Source: CAZDML01 sp964506645
GTDB taxonomy: Bacteria; Elusimicrobiota; Elusimicrobia; 2-01-FULL-59-12
Assembly: GCA_964506645.1 (NCBI GenBank)
Contig: CAZDML010000017.1
Span: 1 to 24,253, forward strand
Direction of reading: 5' to 3'
DNA: 24,253 nt
Shown here: in pieces, positions 22,043-24,253 of the stretch
How positions within the stretch are numbered: position 1 is the first letter of the stretch
Layout: each line of letters begins with the position of its first letter
Notes under the pieces: generated by a model
Told to the model about the DNA's origin: nothing
The model's database searches: none
Seen by the model: only the letters and a program-made list of their open reading frames with translations
Position numbers and translations under genes: made by a program

Positions 22043-23077
22043 ATGGTTCTGAGAAGCGGCACCCCGAGAAGGCGGAGTCTCTCCCTAAGCATGCTCTTTA
22101 TCCCACTCACTGCGTGGGCATCGCCGTCTCCAGAAGCACTTCTTCGACAGATCCTCGCCCAGCCAACCGTCGCCTATCAAGGACGTCTTTCCATTACCCA
22201 ATGGGCTGGGCGCACGGCTCGTTCGGAGGATGTCGAAGTGTATTACGATCCTACGCAAGGCAGCCGATGGGAGTTTCTCTCCATTGAGAACAAGCCTGAA
22301 CGTATTGCGGTGAGCAATGATCGTGAAGAGCAGCTGTATTTGATCCGTCAGAAAAAAGTGCTGACCGGCCGTTCGTTTCAGGGATCTCCCAAGCCGATTA
22401 CCGAAGAAAAAGAAGTGGAATACGTTTTAAAGAATTATCGGGTGTCTGTCGATAAAGCCGATCGCGTGGCGGGCCGTTCGGTGTGGGTGCTTGTGTTAAC
22501 TCCTTGGACGGAAGGAAAATCGTATCAGAAGATATTGGTGGATCAGGAAACCCATATTATCTTGGAAACAAAAAAATATCTTTTGAATGGCCGGATGGCC
22601 TCTCGGACGCGCTTTATTGAGTTTCAGCCCAAGCAAGGATTTTCTCCCGAAACGTTCCAAATTCAGGTGTCCTCAGAGGTGACTGTCGATACGCATGGAC
22701 TCGATCCCGATTTCCTGTCTCTGGCAGCCTACACGCAGGCGGTTGGGCGTGGCGTTGCTGTTGTGGAGACACTTCCTGGAGGGTTTGTATTTGAAAGTGG
22801 AGATCTGTTTGATTTAGAAGGGCAGCCGGTTCAGCATGTGTCGTATACCGATGGGGTGTCGCTGCTCTCTCTTTTTATTACGCCCAAACCGGTTCGTGTG
22901 CCTTTGGATCCGTTTGTGGAATCGACTTCCCAATGGCGGAGAGGGATCCCGCGTCTGGGCCTTTCCGGCTCAGGTCGCGTGTTGCAGTGGCGTCAAGGGG
23001 CCCGCTACTATATTCTCATTGGGGATGTCTCTCAAGCCTTGTTGCGAGAGATGTCCGAACATTTTAAAAGGCACTAA
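22043..23077 (+). CDS. rseB: RseB/MucB-like periplasmic sigma-E regulator
   Basis: ATG 22043 is chosen because CGGAAGG lies five bases upstream and just after the anti-sigma stop. A longer frame from 22022 is possible. The 344-residue product has a signal peptide (up to about PLTAWA-SPSP). The N-terminal domain has the LolA-like pattern YQGRLSITQW ... VEVYYDPTQG ... RWEFLSIENKPERIAVSND. The C-terminal domain contains QPVQHVSYTDGVSLLSLFI, like the 'YSDGLASVSVFI' of RseB. RseB binds RseA in the periplasm, shields it from DegS and senses lipopolysaccharide or lipoprotein trouble. The order sigma, anti-sigma, RseB matches gammaproteobacterial rpoE-rseA-rseB, unusual for a distant phylum. Convergence stays possible because LolA folds are common. 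Confidence 0.82.
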   Translation: MVLRSGTPRRRSLSLSMLFIPLTAWASPSPEALLRQILAQPTVAYQGRLSITQWAGRTARSEDVEVYYDPTQGSRWEFLSIENKPERIAVSNDREEQLYLIRQKKVLTGRSFQGSPKPITEEKEVEYVLKNYRVSVDKADRVAGRSVWVLVLTPWTEGKSYQKILVDQETHIILETKKYLLNGRMASRTRFIEFQPKQGFSPETFQIQVSSEVTVDTHGLDPDFLSLAAYTQAVGRGVAVVETLPGGFVFESGDLFDLEGQPVQHVSYTDGVSLLSLFITPKPVRVPLDPFVESTSQWRRGIPRLGLSGSGRVLQWRQGARYYILIGDVSQALLREMSEHFKRH

Positions 23078-23100
23078 TCTGCCTGGGATTCATCCTGTCC

Positions 23101-23658
23101 TTAGCGTTTCATCTCCCGAAAGTAGATCGGGCCGGTATAGAGGGGTAGGCGGAGCAAGTGAAAGGGTTGGATGGCCATCGGCGGTACAAACACCCCTACC
23201 GGACGTTTGATTTTCTTGTATTGAACGACTAAAACTTCCTGCTGGTCTTGCTTGCGAATCCGTTTCTTAAATCCTGTCATTTGCACGTCATAGCCACGGT
23301 GCTTTTTCTCCCCCAAAAAAACGCCTATCACCATATCCTTTGAAAAGTCGATCGGCGGCATAGTTTCGAAATGAGAGGAGTAAGGCCGCATGGCTTTATC
23401 CCAAAAGAGCGTCCAGTCACTCGTGTGACGGAAGATCACGGTATCTTCCTGGGTGACACCGCAATAGAGCCCGCGCCATTCATGATCAGAGACGGTAGGA
23501 GCCGGCAAACGGGCTGTCACTTCCGGTTGTACAACAGCGAGATTCTCGAGGAAATGAGGAATTTCAGGGTTGGCCGGTGGTGCCGGAAGAGGGTCGGCCG
23601 CATACGATAGGGTTGCGAAGCAGAGTGGAAGGAGGAACGAAAAGGTCTTCCAGTTCAT
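23101..23658 (-). CDS. Exported protein with a PrcB C-terminal domain
   Basis: From ATG 23658 (alternatively 23664) the product has 185 residues with a signal peptide (MNWKTFSFLLPLCFATLSYA, then ADPLPAPPANP). The region around 95-185 carries DMVIGVFLGEKKHRGYDVQM, VLVVQYKKIKRP and a closing PFHLLRLPLYTGPI, which fits the PrcB_C domain (protease-complex subunit of Treponema dentilisin and many exported proteins). The upstream domain contains HTSDWTLFWDKA. The gene lies 19 bp after the large surface-protein gene and may be co-transcribed, so it could assist its folding or maturation. The reading frame extends further upstream, but that segment overlaps the neighbouring gene. It converges on the RseB-like gene, 23 bp away. 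Confidence 0.8.
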   Translation of the reverse strand: MNWKTFSFLLPLCFATLSYAADPLPAPPANPEIPHFLENLAVVQPEVTARLPAPTVSDHEWRGLYCGVTQEDTVIFRHTSDWTLFWDKAMRPYSSHFETMPPIDFSKDMVIGVFLGEKKHRGYDVQMTGFKKRIRKQDQQEVLVVQYKKIKRPVGVFVPPMAIQPFHLLRLPLYTGPIYFREMKR

Positions 23659-23677
23659 CGTCATAAAACGGAGAGGT

Positions 23678-24253
23678 TTACTTCGCGATGACGATGACGC
23701 CGGAGACGCGCTCACCCTGAGAGGTGTACTGGTAGATGTACACACCGCTTTCCACGATGGATCCATTGTCTTCGCGGCCGTCCCAAGTCGGGTTCGGGCC
23801 AGACATTTCGCGGATACGTCGGCCGCGGACATCGAAGATCTTCACTTGGTCGTTGCTGGTTACGCCCAGGAAAGTCACGGAATCGTTCACGCCGTCGCCG
23901 TTGGGGGTCAGGATGCGCTGCATCGGGCGTACGTCGGCAGCGCCAACGGGGCCTGTGGCAAAGAGCGCACAGCTGGAGAGTTTCTGCGTGGTGAAGCTGA
24001 CCGTATGCTGCGTGGTGTTGATATTCGGGCGATCGACCAGTCTCCAGGCGCCGTCGTACATACAGTACGGCGCTAGATCTGTCGCGCGAACGCTGGGGGC
24101 CCCACTGAGCATAAAGACCGAGCCATCAGGATTTGCCGCATAGCTGATGGTGAAGTGGAACGGTCCGGACAAGGGCAAGTTGCTGAAGATAAACGGTGCG
24201 CCTGTCGGCGGAGCGTTGTTGCCCGAGCTTTCATAGCGCATTGAGAATTGAAT
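23678..24253 (-). CDS. C-terminal fragment of a large surface protein with a TPNGDGVND/FlgD-Ig-like sorting domain (5' end beyond the right edge)
   Basis: The frame is open to the window edge, so only the last 191 residues are seen. The upstream part is a beta-rich extracellular domain (FIFSNLPLSGPFHF, DLAPYCMYDGAW). The last 80 residues hold ILTPNGDGVNDSVTF, VKIFDVRGRRIREM, PTWDGREDNGSIVESGVYIY and a closing GVIVIAK. This pattern matches the FlgD Ig-like or CHU_C/type IX type-B C-terminal domains, which send proteins to the cell surface or act as a final beta-sandwich. The presence of a PorV-like barrel in the window supports surface export. The main function of the protein lies outside the window and cannot be told. 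Confidence 0.83.
   Translation of the reverse strand: MQFSMRYESSGNNAPPTGAPFIFSNLPLSGPFHFTISYAANPDGSVFMLSGAPSVRATDLAPYCMYDGAWRLVDRPNINTTQHTVSFTTQKLSSCALFATGPVGAADVRPMQRILTPNGDGVNDSVTFLGVTSNDQVKIFDVRGRRIREMSGPNPTWDGREDNGSIVESGVYIYQYTSQGERVSGVIVIAK

Overview
This is a 24.25 kb chromosomal piece, roughly 55% GC by eye, from a diderm (Gram-negative-type) bacterium. It carries an outer-membrane PorV/PorQ-like barrel, a RseB-like periplasmic regulator, OmpA-type peptidoglycan-binding domains and several Sec signal peptides. Two runs of exactly 10 Ns mark it as a draft scaffold, probably metagenomic. Gene content is compatible with phyla such as Omnitrophota or Elusimicrobiota, but this assignment is a weak inference. 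There are no rRNA genes, CRISPR arrays, insertion sequences or phage genes, and no gene-free stretch longer than about 130 bp.

Layout. (1) 1-6995, minus strand: a tightly packed operon reading PorV-like barrel > TPR/LysM exported protein > FliF-FliG fusion > MotA > MotB-like 1 > MotB-like 2 > Cache-HAMP sensor (cut by the left edge). (2) 7146-16429, minus strand: nine mostly overlapping housekeeping and accessory genes: HD-GYP phosphodiesterase > ilvD > polX > nth > trmJ > MidA-type methyltransferase > bcp > zinc-type dehydrogenase > gph. (3) 16488-19996, plus strand: a membrane protein of unknown function, then a methyltransferase / FAD reductase / type III polyketide synthase cluster joined by ATGA overlaps. 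(4) 20008-20081: tRNA-Gly(CCC). (5) 20092-23077, plus strand: an exported protein, a small exported Ala/Pro/Lys-rich protein with an ECF-like promoter, a structured intergenic RNA element, and an ECF sigma / anti-sigma / RseB-like operon. (6) 23101-24253, minus strand: the C-terminal sorting-type domain of a large surface protein, and a PrcB-domain exported protein.

The most interesting part is region 1. One protein joins the C-terminal part of the MS-ring protein FliF (last periplasmic ring-building domain plus C-terminal membrane helix) to the middle and C-terminal domains of the rotor protein FliG. The FliG N-terminal domain, which normally clamps onto FliF, is absent and is replaced by the covalent link. 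Beside it are a MotA and two different MotB-like proteins that both keep the membrane aspartate used for ion coupling. No flagellar export, rod, hook or filament gene is present. The set looks like a stripped-down ion-driven rotary motor linked to a LysM/TPR periplasmic protein and an outer-membrane barrel. Surface motility (gliding) or energising a surface or secretion apparatus are plausible outputs. The co-transcribed sensor may control it.

The PorV-like barrel and the TPNGDGVND/FlgD-Ig-like C-terminal domain at the right edge are both reminiscent of type IX-like surface secretion. The polyketide cluster probably makes an alkylresorcinol, alkylpyrone or quinone-type phenolic lipid.
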